This document shows positions 18,335 to 25,645 of a stretch of DNA of 46,126 nt, piece after piece. The stretch's first letter is position 1, and each line of letters opens with the position of its first letter. Location of the stretch: IMG/VR virus record IMGVR_UViG_3300042547_000500, positions 1-46,126 of that record. One strand, written 5' to 3'. The notes under the pieces were generated by a model. The model saw only the letters and a list, made by a program, of their open reading frames with translations. It did no database searches and was not told where the DNA came from. The translations under genes were made by a program, and so were the position numbers. The DNA is from a virus.

Positions 18335-19528
18335 TCATGCCTCCGGGTAGCCCGCGTGCGTCACTGCGGCGTTGTAGACCAACTCTGCAAAGCCCGATTG
18401 ACCGATGAACGCACCGCCAGGGTTGGCCCACGTCCCCGTCGTGCCGCTACCCCACCGGATGATGCTCTTGCGGCACAACGAACTCTCGTTGCCGTACGAC
18501 GCAAGCTCCGTCTGCAACGCACGCGCCTGAAACGGATGGTGCGGGTCGCGCTGCGCTTTGCCTGCGTCGCGGTCAGCCTGCGTCGGCACCGTACCCGGAT
18601 CGAAGTCGTCCGGCGTCAGATTTGCTTCTTCAGGGATCGAAAGCGCCGGGCTCGCGGGCCATCGCACGCAAATCAGCACGTCCGCGTTCTCGGGATACCC
18701 AGCTTGGAGCATCCACCACGGGCTGATCTTCTTGTCCTCCAGCGCCGTCGTGCTCCACTTGTCCAGCGAGTCTTTGCGCATCAACCACTGCGCCTTGTCG
18801 TCCATGTAGATCGCGCCCAAGCCCGCGTCGTCGATGTACGTAGGCTTCGCCGACAAGCTCAACGGCTCAATGTCAAACTGCGTCAAGTCCAACTGCGGCT
18901 CGAACGCCGTCCACACCTTGAGCCGATGCGACGACTTGGGCCGATCCCCCGCGCGCCGAAGCGCAGGCGTGCTGTACCGCTCGACCATCCAGTCGGGCAT
19001 CCACGCGAGCATGAGACCGATCGTGCCGCCCCACGAGTTGCCCCACCAAATCCCGTAGTTGGGGTCGATCGAGTTGCCCGACCCGAGCAGCTTCAAGCCC
19101 AGCGGAGTCGTTGAGTCCTTGTTGTCCTTGATCGCTTGAATCGCGCGCGCGCACCAGAACACCGCGTCGGGCCACATCGCCACAGGCCGGATGTCGTTGA
19201 ACGCATACGGGCTGTCGAGATTCGACGGGTTCGCCGGGTAGTCGATGATGAACACCACGTACCCGCGCTCGATGAAGTGCCGCACGTACGTATCGCTGCC
19301 CAGCGTCTCGTACGAAGCGCGCTCGCCAGGGTTGTACCCCAGCCCGCCCTTCACCACGATCAGCCACGGCGCGTTGCTGAAGCTGGCCGTGGGGCGATAG
19401 CACGCGATCGAGCACTGGCCCGCCATCGCGTACTCGTAGAAGCCAATGACGTTCGGCCCCGTCGCCGTGATCGCGCCAGGGAAGTCGCTCGTCGAGCGAT
19501 TGAACGCCATGCCAGAGGTGTACGTCAT
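18335..19528 (-). CDS. Alpha/beta-hydrolase-fold protein in the tail block (putative virion esterase)
   Basis: 397 residues from ATG 19528, coupled to the upstream gene by ATGA. Strand-rich LIVVKGGLGYNPGERASY (oxyanion-loop region), the strand GYVVFIIDYPANP, and the nucleophile elbow GNSWGG at residues 163-168 (Ser165 as G-x-S-x-G) are the classic order of alpha/beta hydrolases. Candidate acid and base residues occur later (DIEP, HHPFQ, the C-terminal THAG) but I cannot choose between them. No signal peptide. Placement among fibre genes suggests it deacylates a surface polymer during adsorption. Because alpha/beta-hydrolase lysins (LysB type) exist in mycobacteriophages, a lytic role cannot be excluded. 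Confidence 0.72.
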   Translation of the reverse strand: MTYTSGMAFNRSTSDFPGAITATGPNVIGFYEYAMAGQCSIACYRPTASFSNAPWLIVVKGGLGYNPGERASYETLGSDTYVRHFIERGYVVFIIDYPANPSNLDSPYAFNDIRPVAMWPDAVFWCARAIQAIKDNKDSTTPLGLKLLGSGNSIDPNYGIWWGNSWGGTIGLMLAWMPDWMVERYSTPALRRAGDRPKSSHRLKVWTAFEPQLDLTQFDIEPLSLSAKPTYIDDAGLGAIYMDDKAQWLMRKDSLDKWSTTALEDKKISPWWMLQAGYPENADVLICVRWPASPALSIPEEANLTPDDFDPGTVPTQADRDAGKAQRDPHHPFQARALQTELASYGNESSLCRKSIIRWGSGTTGTWANPGGAFIGQSGFAELVYNAAVTHAGYPEA

Positions 19529-21429
19529 CGGCTCTGTGACCCCATGTACTTCACGTCGATCGTCCTCACGCGCGTCAACCGCGTTCCGTCGCACGGATTG
19601 GCCGTGCACACAGCGGGCGCAGCCGAGCTTGACGTAAACCGCAGCGGATACCCCATGCCCGTGCGCGGATCGAACGGCGCTCGGCTGTACCAACCACGCG
19701 CGCCAGGGAACAGGTACTCGCCCGTCCCCGTCGTCGCCTCAGCGCCCTTGAACAGCAGCGTGATCCCCAACGGCTCCGTCACCGGGTTGCAGATCACGTT
19801 CGCCAAGTTCAACACGCACGATCGCCGCGTCACCGCAACCGTACCCGCCGTCGCACCGACTACACCCGTCGTCGCGTTGCCCACACCACCGATGCGGAAC
19901 TCCGCGGAGATCTGGTAGGCGTGCGTCGTGTTGTTGCCCGTTCCCGACGCCTGCGCGAAGTGCGTGATCGTCACGTCCACCTCGAAGTTGACGTTGCCAA
20001 CGCTTGCAATTTCGCTCTGCAACACCGTCACCGGGCCGTTGTCAGCCGGGCCAGTGTGCGTCGCGTAGTTGAGGCGGCCACCGATCCAGGTCTCGCCTCC
20101 CACGTCACGCGCGATACCACCGATGAAGCCCGCGATCCCGCTCGTCGCGCTTGCGCCGATCGTCCGCCCAAGCACCACCGAGTCCGCAGTCGGCTTGTCC
20201 GTGATGACGTACACGCTTTTAGTCGCGTTCGTGCCCGCCGTCAACCACAGCGCGTCGCCTGCGATCAAGCCAATGCCCGTCGCGCTCAGCGTCAGCGTCC
20301 CGTTGTCCCACGTTGCCCCCGTGAACGTCCCGTACGGACCCGGCTCATACCAGTGCGCCGTCTGGCTGTTGTTCGCCGCCGGCCACAAGCTCGACTTGTG
20401 CAACCAAGGATCCCAGCCGTTCTCCTCCGCATTCGAGAAGAACATGAGCATCTCCATCAGGTACGCCGCCGCGCCCCACCCGACGTTGCCCGTCAAGTGG
20501 ATCTTGAGCGACTGACCGTTGGTTAGCGTGCCAGGCGGCACCATCACCGTCGGCTTCAAGTACCAGTTCTGCTCGGTCTTGTCCGCGCAACTCGGGTACG
20601 GCGCACCCAACGAGGTCAACTGCGTTGCGTTGGTCAGATTCCCCATCCGCTGCACGCTCGTGTACGGATGCCAGATCCCAGCATGACCAGCCGCGCCACG
20701 AGTGTGCGTGTAGACCAGCTCGTGCTTCTCGCCGCTCTGCTCGTTGTACTGGTAGTCGTCCGTCGGCACGTCGTTGACCGTCACCTCGCGGTAACTGACG
20801 ATGAACACCACGTCGCCACCACCGCTCGTCAGCGTCAGACCGTCCCAGCCAGGCTTGGTCGGCGACGACACCAGCGTCAGGTCGATGTACCCCGAGGCGT
20901 TGCTGACACCCGTGTACTCCTCCTCCGGCTCGAACAAGTCGTACACGAAGCAACCCGTGATGTCCTCCGGCGCAGGGAAGCACCGCCCCGCGACGTTAGC
21001 GGCCTGCGGGAACACGATCGCCCTGTACCCAACCCCCGACTCCAGGTTGATCTTCTGATTCGTCCGCAGGTACACCTTGATGCGCAAACCACCCGCGTGC
21101 GCTCCACCCGTGTCGTACTCCGTCGTGAACCCCTGATACGGCATCAGCGAGTCCAAGCTGTTCCCCTTCGGCAACCCGCACGGACCACCACTGCCCGCGT
21201 AGCTAGTAGCGACCCGCGTCACCGTGTCCCCCGTCCCAGTGAACGGGCTCATGCGCGTGTTCCCCTGGAAGAACACCAAGTCCGCGCTCGCGTCCAACAG
21301 CGTCACCGGCGTCGGGTCGTCCACTCGCGGAACACGAGCCACCGTCCGAGCCGCAGCAAGCAACGCTCGCTGCTCGCCCACGCTGCTCCCCGCATACGCC
21401 ACGCTGATCGACTCGGGTTGGCTGGTCAT
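19525..21429 (-). CDS. Large unassigned adsorption-block protein
   Basis: 634 residues, beta-rich, with six or more scattered cysteines and no signal peptide or membrane segment. Internal segments include DVVFIVSYREVTVNDVPTDD and WYEPGPYGTF. A stretch at about 380-470 has a TLTLSATGIG...GDALWLTAGTN pattern similar to small beta domains of fibre proteins. I recognise no enzyme motif. It begins after a 34-base gap and ends overlapping the hydrolase start (ATGA, 19525-19528), so the two products are probably made together. It may be the main fibre or receptor-binding protein of this module; that is inference from size and position. Confidence 0.6.
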   Translation of the reverse strand: MTSQPESISVAYAGSSVGEQRALLAAARTVARVPRVDDPTPVTLLDASADLVFFQGNTRMSPFTGTGDTVTRVATSYAGSGGPCGLPKGNSLDSLMPYQGFTTEYDTGGAHAGGLRIKVYLRTNQKINLESGVGYRAIVFPQAANVAGRCFPAPEDITGCFVYDLFEPEEEYTGVSNASGYIDLTLVSSPTKPGWDGLTLTSGGGDVVFIVSYREVTVNDVPTDDYQYNEQSGEKHELVYTHTRGAAGHAGIWHPYTSVQRMGNLTNATQLTSLGAPYPSCADKTEQNWYLKPTVMVPPGTLTNGQSLKIHLTGNVGWGAAAYLMEMLMFFSNAEENGWDPWLHKSSLWPAANNSQTAHWYEPGPYGTFTGATWDNGTLTLSATGIGLIAGDALWLTAGTNATKSVYVITDKPTADSVVLGRTIGASATSGIAGFIGGIARDVGGETWIGGRLNYATHTGPADNGPVTVLQSEIASVGNVNFEVDVTITHFAQASGTGNNTTHAYQISAEFRIGGVGNATTGVVGATAGTVAVTRRSCVLNLANVICNPVTEPLGITLLFKGAEATTGTGEYLFPGARGWYSRAPFDPRTGMGYPLRFTSSSAAPAVCTANPCDGTRLTRVRTIDVKYMGSQSR

Positions 21430-21463
21430 TTACTGCTCCTGCTCCTGTCGCGGGCCGGGCCGG

Positions 21464-21817
21464 TCACCGCGTCACCTCTCGGTCCAACTCCCACTTGCCC
21501 ACCACGAACCGCACCACCTGCTCGCCCCGCACAAGCTCCGCGTCCCATCGGCCGCACTGGTCCTTGATGCCCTCGCTCACAGCCGCACCCAGCCGGAACC
21601 GCACCACCCGCTGCGCCGGGTCCACGATCACACAGTCCAAGTCAGCCACCAGAGGAGCGTCGTCCGCATACCCAGCGCGGATCTGACCACGCACCGCCCA
21701 CCCGCTCCAGTCCGCACTCACTCCACCCGTCAGCGGAAAGCGCACCACGTCCACAAAGTCCGCACCCTGCGGAATCGAACGCTCCTCCGCGCGAGTCCAG
21801 TCGTGGGTCCACGGCAT
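21464..21817 (-). CDS. Small tail-associated beta domain protein
   Basis: 117 residues with the layout of a widespread phage beta-sandwich domain: an opening Q-G-A-D-F strand (IPQGADFVDVVRFPL), then SGWAVRGQIRAGYADD, where many relatives read T-G-x-x-x-R-x-Q-I-R, then VVRFRLGAAVSEGI, WDAELVRGEQVVRFVVG and a closing VTR. In other phages such domains precede fibres at the base plate or distal tail. It is the first gene after the small terminase candidate and the intergenic palindrome region. Confidence 0.68.
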   Translation of the reverse strand: MPWTHDWTRAEERSIPQGADFVDVVRFPLTGGVSADWSGWAVRGQIRAGYADDAPLVADLDCVIVDPAQRVVRFRLGAAVSEGIKDQCGRWDAELVRGEQVVRFVVGKWELDREVTR

Positions 21818-22074
21818 GCCTATCTTCTACGCAACTGCACCCCACCGTGCAAGTTTTTGCGGGGCAGGCGCACAGGCCGGTGCAAGATGGGACCCATTCA
21901 AGCGGTCGATGGCGGCCCCCCCCTCTCCCCGGTGCTGGGTTTATGTGACCACCCCGTGCCAGGTGGTCAGGCATGGGACCCATCGCGCGCGCACCTAGAC
22001 CCCCCCTATGGTGTGGGCGGGGACGGGGGCGGGGTACTCCGCAACGGAAGCGGTGCGTCACGGATGGGACCCAT
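21818..22074. promoter_or_regulatory. Intergenic region with three 11-bp palindromes and a hairpin (packaging-site candidate)
   Basis: ATGGGACCCAT (palindromic except for its central base) occurs at 21887-21897, 21973-21983 and 22064-22074, spaced 86 and 91 bases. The third copy lies inside the 3' end of the small terminase candidate gene. Between the first two is a perfect 8-bp inverted repeat, TGACCACC (21946-21953) and GGTGGTCA (21962-21969). The segment also has two C-runs (around 21916 and 22007). Sites in or next to the small terminase gene commonly serve as pac or cos recognition. No protein-coding signal is seen between 21818 and 22005. Confidence 0.55.
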
Positions 22075-22770
22075 GCCGGTCTCCGACGGCTCTCCCCCGC
22101 CCCGCTCGAGCTCGACCGTGCGCGGGCCGCTATCTACCTCGCAACTTCCCGCCTGCTCGCCGTCGTGCAACATAAGAGGCATTATCGGAAGCTGGCCCGA
22201 CGCCTGGGCAGGTAGCTGGCCGGAGAGGGAGAGGACGACGCGCTGGCTGGTTTCGCGCCGCTCGGTAACCTTCGGCGCAGGGTCCAGCTCGGCCAGGGCG
22301 CGGGTCAGTGACTCAAGGGCCTTGCCGTAGCTCGCCAGGGCGCTAGGGGACGCGTTGGGGTCGGCCATTCGTTCGGTCAGCATCTCGACCGCGCGCACAT
22401 AGCCTCGGCCGAGCTTGAGCGACAGAGCGCCATCGCCATCGGCGTCGGCTTGAGCCGCTAGCAGCTTCATGGCCGCTTGGCGTGGACTCGACCCGCGTGG
22501 GCGGCCCGATGGGTTGCCAGACTGGCCGGGCTTGAACGGGCGCAGGCCGGATAGCTGACGCTCGCGCGGGGTCAGGTCTCGACTCTGTTCGTCGCTCTGT
22601 CGTCCAGCGTTCGCGCTCTGTTCTAGCTCCACTGCCCAGACCTTCGCCCTTCCCCGCTCGCTCGTCAAGCCCCCGCACCCCCATTCGCTCTGCGTATCGT
22701 GGTGGAGAGGCGCGCGTGGGCCTGGGTCCGCCTCGAGGCGCGCCGGGGCTCGAGAGGGGCTAGATTTCAT
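22006..22770 (-). CDS. Terminase small subunit candidate (DUF5681-type motif)
   Basis: 254 residues from ATG 22770. An internal GTG at 22632 (residue 47), preceded by GAAGG, is an equally good start and would give 208 aa. The motif FKPGQSGNPSGRPRG at about residues 78-92 is the KPGQSGNPxGRPxG signature seen in proteins beside phage terminases. A helical region follows (AVEMLTERMAD, ALESLTRALAEL), and the tail is Pro/Gly-rich and low complexity. It would recognise viral DNA and recruit the large subunit. Against this, the large subunit gene is 5 kb away rather than adjacent. It is the first gene of the leftward late operon. Confidence 0.6.
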   Translation of the reverse strand: MKSSPSRAPARLEADPGPRAPLHHDTQSEWGCGGLTSERGRAKVWAVELEQSANAGRQSDEQSRDLTPRERQLSGLRPFKPGQSGNPSGRPRGSSPRQAAMKLLAAQADADGDGALSLKLGRGYVRAVEMLTERMADPNASPSALASYGKALESLTRALAELDPAPKVTERRETSQRVVLSLSGQLPAQASGQLPIMPLMLHDGEQAGSCEVDSGPRTVELERGGGEPSETGMGPIRDAPLPLRSTPPPSPPTP

Positions 22771-23162
22771 CTATGCGCTAAGGTTTCGCTGGTGCATGGT
22801 GCGTCGCTACCTTGGCGAAGGTTAGTATGTTTTGGGACGGTAAAGTGTCGAGCGTAACCCCTTGCGCCATAGGCATTTACGTATACACATGAAGGTTATG
22901 AACATTACTACACACGTATAGGTGTGGAGAGGGGGAGCGCCCGTATAGCGTAGCGCCCGGAGAAAGTAGCGAAAGTAGCGGAAATGGCGTAAGTCTGCTC
23001 GTGGTATGGGGTTAGGGCCGCTACTTTACAGAACAGAAACTTATGAAAGTGTGGAAGGTGTGGAAACCTAGGCAATCGGGTCGATAGAATGGTGACGTGC
23101 GCAGCATGGTGCGGCGCGCTTGGATGGCTAGCCTCGCAAGGGGCGCAACGGAGACGAGACAC
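22771..23162. promoter_or_regulatory. Divergent control region between late operon and accessory block
   Basis: About 390 bases without a convincing gene, locally more AT-rich than the rest. AAAGTAGC occurs at 22963-22970 and 22972-22979, with an inverted copy GCTACTTT at 23020-23027. CGTATA occurs at 22880, 22915 and 22942. The leftward late operon and the rightward accessory block both start here. I could not pick a clear sigma70 -35/-10 pair on either strand; on the minus strand the best is a weak TTCATA/17 bp/TAAATG. The last 13 bases are the first copy of the repeated leader GGAGACGAGAC (23150-23160). Confidence 0.6.
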
Positions 23163-23483
23163 GTGAAACGCTACCTGTTCGGCAACCAATTCGGCCCGAT
23201 GTTCCTCGCTGTGCGCGCCTCGTTGGAGGAAGCGCTTTCCGAGTGGGACGAGCGCCACGGTACGCGCGCGGACGATATCGCCGACGAGCAGGAACTTGAG
23301 CAGGCCATGAACGACGGCGAAGTGCGCGTGAACGACGGGGGGACGATGGTTTACGTGGACCCGTACGAATGGTTCCGCGAATACGAAACGGGCGCGGACC
23401 TGCGCGCGGAGCTTGCGGACCTATCCGACGCCGCGCGCCGTCGCATTGGGCGCGAGATGTACGTTGGCACGTACTGGCGCTAA
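23163..23483 (+). CDS. Small accessory protein, unknown
   Basis: 106 residues from GTG 23163, which lies 9 bases after the GGAG of the repeated leader; an upstream GTG at 23097 in frame lacks such a site. The protein is acidic, with a helical N-half (SLEEALSEWDERHG, ADDIADEQELEQAMND), a short beta pair (TMVYVDPYEWF) and a C-terminal helix (LRAELADLSDAARRRIG). The DPYEWFREYETG segment is aromatic and acidic. No domain recognised. First gene of the rightward accessory block. Confidence 0.7.
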   Translation: MKRYLFGNQFGPMFLAVRASLEEALSEWDERHGTRADDIADEQELEQAMNDGEVRVNDGGTMVYVDPYEWFREYETGADLRAELADLSDAARRRIGREMYVGTYWR

Positions 23484-23604
23484 AGCGAAACGGCGCACGT
23501 CCGCGCCGTATGCGGCTCGCTACCGCACTGACGAGCTACGCGCGGTCGCTACGCGCACACATGACCAGCTCCCTCGACTGGGGGCGCAACTTGGAGACGA
23601 GACG
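23484..23604 (+). promoter_or_regulatory. Hairpin spacer and leader 1 of the accessory block
   Basis: A 121-base noncoding spacer. It begins with a hairpin, ACGGCGC (23490-23496) and GCGCCGT (23503-23509) around the loop ACGTCC, and ends with GGCGCAAC-TT-GGAGACGAGAC (leader at 23593-23603), placing GGAG 8 bases before ATG 23605. The hairpin has no following T-run, so it is not a standard intrinsic terminator. Related spacers precede 24665 and 25122. Confidence 0.5.
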
Positions 23605-23862
23605 ATGGACACGCGAGAGACCTGCGCTGGCTGCGGCGAGGAGTGGCCCTGCACTGATTCGCAGCGCAAAGACATAGGCGGGTGCGAGCGCGCTAAGCAC
23701 TACCTGCGCCGCACGTCGCGCTCACTTTGGAACGGGACGGCCGACGAGATTGCGGCCGAGCTAGCCGACGCGCCCCGCAGGTCCGCATGGTGCGGCACGC
23801 TCGCCGAGTTCCGCGCGCTTGACTTGGACACGTTCGCGGGTGGAGAGGCGGTGCGCTCATGA
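23605..23862 (+). CDS. Small cysteine-containing accessory protein, unknown
   Basis: 85 residues from ATG 23605, chosen because the leader GGAG sits 8 bases upstream. The N-terminus has CAGCGEEWPC then a fourth Cys in GGCERAK, which could bind a metal as C-x2-C-x5-C-x11-C. The remainder is helical (TADEIAAELADA, TLAEFRALDLD). The stop overlaps the next start (ATGA, 23859-23862). Function unknown; small zinc-binding proteins of this kind are frequent in early phage regions. Confidence 0.68.
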   Translation: MDTRETCAGCGEEWPCTDSQRKDIGGCERAKHYLRRTSRSLWNGTADEIAAELADAPRRSAWCGTLAEFRALDLDTFAGGEAVRS

Positions 23863-24266
23863 GCGGGCCGCAATTCACGCGCGGGCCGTGGGAGCTTGGC
23901 GGGGCGCTGGTGTATGCGCCGCAAGGGGAGAGGACTGCGGGCCGCTCGCAGGGTAGCTCGATTTCGATTGCGCTAATGCTTCGGCGCCCCGCTATCTACG
24001 GTGGGCGCGTTCAAAGAACGCAGGACACAGACTGCGATGCGTGCGAGACGGGCGCTCAAGTCGATGCGAACGCGCGACTGATCGCCGCCGCGCCCGACTT
24101 GTACGCGGCGCTGGAGCGCACGCTGCGCGCCCTTGAGCAGCACTTGGACGACCAGTGCATCATGCAAGGGCTGAAGCACCGGGACGACCTTTGCCCGTGC
24201 AACTCCACTGAGGTTGTCGAAGCCCGTTCCGCCCTCGCACGCGCGCGTGGGGAGGTGCAGGCGTGA
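23859..24266 (+). CDS. Small phage protein of the NARLIAAAPDLYAALE family
   Basis: 135 residues. The opening TRGPWELGGALVY and the segment DANARLIAAAPDLYAALE (about 68-85), followed by a helix ending in ARSALARARGEV, form a pattern common in phages and prophages (x-x-P-W...N-A-x-L-I-A-A-A-P-x-L-x-x-A-L), usually without known function. Between them are CDACETG and a late CPC. It shares its C-terminal half pattern (LYxAL...ARxALxRARGE) with the proteins at 25869 and 26586, so the block holds three diverged relatives. Coupled by ATGA and GTGA overlaps on both sides. Confidence 0.72.
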   Translation: MSGPQFTRGPWELGGALVYAPQGERTAGRSQGSSISIALMLRRPAIYGGRVQRTQDTDCDACETGAQVDANARLIAAAPDLYAALERTLRALEQHLDDQCIMQGLKHRDDLCPCNSTEVVEARSALARARGEVQA

Positions 24267-24526
24267 GACTTCAAGACTACGTGTCCGACGATGGCGTCAC
24301 GTGGAGCATCGGCCCGCTTGGCGGACGCTACGTGTCGCACGGCGAGATTGAGTGGAGCGGGGGCGCGGTCCCGTTGTTCGATGCTTGGCGTATCCGGTCC
24401 GACGGAGCGCCGGTCAAGCGCGCTTGGCGTTCGGTCAATTCGATTGCCGAGACCGAGCGCGACCTACGCGCGATGATCGAGCAACGTGGCGGGCGCGTTA
24501 CCTACTTCCGCTCGCAAGCGCTCTAG
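24263..24526 (+). CDS. Small accessory protein, unknown
   Basis: 87 residues from GTG 24263 (GTGA overlap with the preceding stop). Mostly beta-like with several Trp and Gly (GVTWSIGPLGGRYVSHG, AVPLFDAWRIRSDG) and a helical C-terminal part (SIAETERDLRAMIEQRGG) ending in VTYFRSQAL. The compact strand-then-helix layout may be a small alpha-beta fold. No motif recognised. It is the last gene before the second hairpin spacer. Confidence 0.68.
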   Translation: MRLQDYVSDDGVTWSIGPLGGRYVSHGEIEWSGGAVPLFDAWRIRSDGAPVKRAWRSVNSIAETERDLRAMIEQRGGRVTYFRSQAL

Positions 24527-24664
24527 TCCCACGCGCAACACGGGCGCGCACAAGCCCGTGGCACTAGCGCACGTCGCGCTAGCCCGCGCCTGTCCGATGG
24601 CGCACGCTCCGGGGTACGGGGCAAGCGAGCGCGGCGCGTGTCCGCGTGGTACTGGAGACGAGAC
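24527..24664 (+). promoter_or_regulatory. Hairpin spacer and leader 2 of the accessory block
   Basis: 138 noncoding bases with two hairpins in tandem: CACGGGC (24539-24545) with GCCCGTG (24554-24560), and CTAGCGC (24564-24570) with GCGCTAG (24576-24582) around the loop ACGTC. It ends with GGAGACGAGAC (24654-24664), with GGAG 7 bases before GTG 24665. The ACGTC loop resembles the loop of the first spacer (ACGTCC). No T-run follows. Confidence 0.5.
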
Positions 24665-24994
24665 GTGAAGCACTACAGCTACTTGGACGGTACTAGCGGG
24701 CGCGAACTGTTCCGCGCACCGATCGACGCAATTGCGGACTGCGCGCGTAGCGGCCCTGTTGACGAGCACGTTAGCTACTGGGTCGATCGCGTGAAGTGGA
24801 TCGCCGACGATGCCGAATTGCGCCGCACGTTGCGCGAGTATGGCGCTTGGGACGATCTCGACACGTGCGACACGGACACGCTTCGCAAGCGCGCGCTATG
24901 GGTCGGAGCGGGCGCGATGAGTGAGCAGCCCGAGCTTTACGAAATCGGACGTGTCGGCCGCGCTCGATTGAACGCGCGCACGGTGCGCCTGTAA
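24665..24994 (+). CDS. Small accessory protein, unknown
   Basis: 109 residues from GTG 24665, fixed by the repeated leader just upstream; an in-frame upstream start at 24638 would overlap that leader. The sequence is acidic and helical (IDAIADCARSGPVDEHVSYW, DDAELRRTLREYGAWDDLD) with three cysteines that do not form a clear finger. The N-terminal YLDGTSGRELFRAPIDA may be a short strand pair. No family recognised. Alone between two noncoding spacers, so it has its own translation signal. Confidence 0.68.
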   Translation: MKHYSYLDGTSGRELFRAPIDAIADCARSGPVDEHVSYWVDRVKWIADDAELRRTLREYGAWDDLDTCDTDTLRKRALWVGAGAMSEQPELYEIGRVGRARLNARTVRL

Positions 24995-25121
24995 CCGCCC
25001 CCGCCATTGAAGAGACCCCGTGGCAAGGGTCGAAACGCGCCCCTGTGCGCGTAGCGGGAAGCCGCCCCTACTAGCGCGCGTGCGCTGGGGGACACTGAAA
25101 CGACGAGACTGGAGACGACAC
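24995..25121 (+). promoter_or_regulatory. Spacer and leader 3 of the accessory block
   Basis: 127 noncoding bases. A weaker hairpin is GACCC (25014-25018) with GGGTC (25027-25031). The end reads GACGAGACT-GGAGACGACAC (leader at 25111-25121), so the GAGAC element is nearly duplicated, and GGAG lies 7 bases before ATG 25122. The length matches the two earlier spacers (121 and 138 bases). Confidence 0.45.
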
Positions 25122-25448
25122 ATGCAAGCAATTTCGGTTCGCTACGTACCGCCGGGCAACACCACGGGCGCACGTTGGCGCGTGCGGTGCGATGCGTTCA
25201 ACTACTTGGTTCCGTACGCGGACGAGTATTCCGGCGAGCAAGCCGCTTGGGAGGCGTGCGCGGTCGCACTAGCGCGCTTCGATGCCAAGGTGCAGCGCGA
25301 GCAAGGCTACACGGGCTGGCGTGGCGACTGGATCGGCGGGCAAGCGCACGATGGTAGCTACGTGTTCGTGCCGATCATGGGGACGCGCAAGAGTGCCAGC
25401 GGCATCGACGGTGCGTACCGTTACGCCGGAGAGGCGGTGAGCAAGTGA
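25122..25448 (+). CDS. Small accessory protein, unknown
   Basis: 108 residues from ATG 25122, set by the leader. It opens with a strand (MQAISVRYVPPGNTTGARWR), then a mixed helix with EQAAWEACAVALARFD, and a Trp/Gly-rich stretch WRGDWIGGQAHDGSYVF. The I-S-V-R-Y-V-P-P-x-N-T-x-G-x-R-W start is a pattern I have seen in phage hypothetical proteins, but I cannot assign a function. The next gene begins within its stop (GTGA, 25445-25448). Confidence 0.7.
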   Translation: MQAISVRYVPPGNTTGARWRVRCDAFNYLVPYADEYSGEQAAWEACAVALARFDAKVQREQGYTGWRGDWIGGQAHDGSYVFVPIMGTRKSASGIDGAYRYAGEAVSK

Positions 25449-25645
25449 GCGCGCTAACTCAGGTGCGCACCGGCAACGGCTCGCCCGACCTGTTCCGCGA
25501 CGAGCACGGGCGCGCGTACTGGAGCGATGGCTCAAGGGTGCTTGTGCGCGACCTGGAGCGGGACGAGACCGGGCTCCTCGCGGACTGCTTGCGGGAGTTT
25601 GGGCTGAGCGCGCTGGGGCATGGTGGGAGCGAGGTGAGGCCGTGA
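25445..25645 (+). CDS. Very small accessory protein, unknown
   Basis: 66 residues from GTG 25445, starting in the stop of the previous gene and ending in the start of the next (25642-25645). Charged, with no cysteines. It has a beta-like DEHGRAYWSDGSRVLVRD and a helical LADCLREFGLSALG. Only the 4-bp overlaps and consistent codon use support expression; no relatives recognised. Confidence 0.6.
   Translation: MSALTQVRTGNGSPDLFRDEHGRAYWSDGSRVLVRDLERDETGLLADCLREFGLSALGHGGSEVRP

Noticed and set aside
22908-23258. Leftward open frame with FATFS-like low-complexity translation in the control region
   Set aside because: No ribosome site, overlaps the repeated leader and the gene at 23163, and its translation has an odd composition. 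It is better explained as control-region DNA.
23413-23604. Upstream extension of the 85-aa gene
   Set aside because: It would read through the hairpin spacer and the end of the preceding gene in another frame; the leader fixes the start at 23605.
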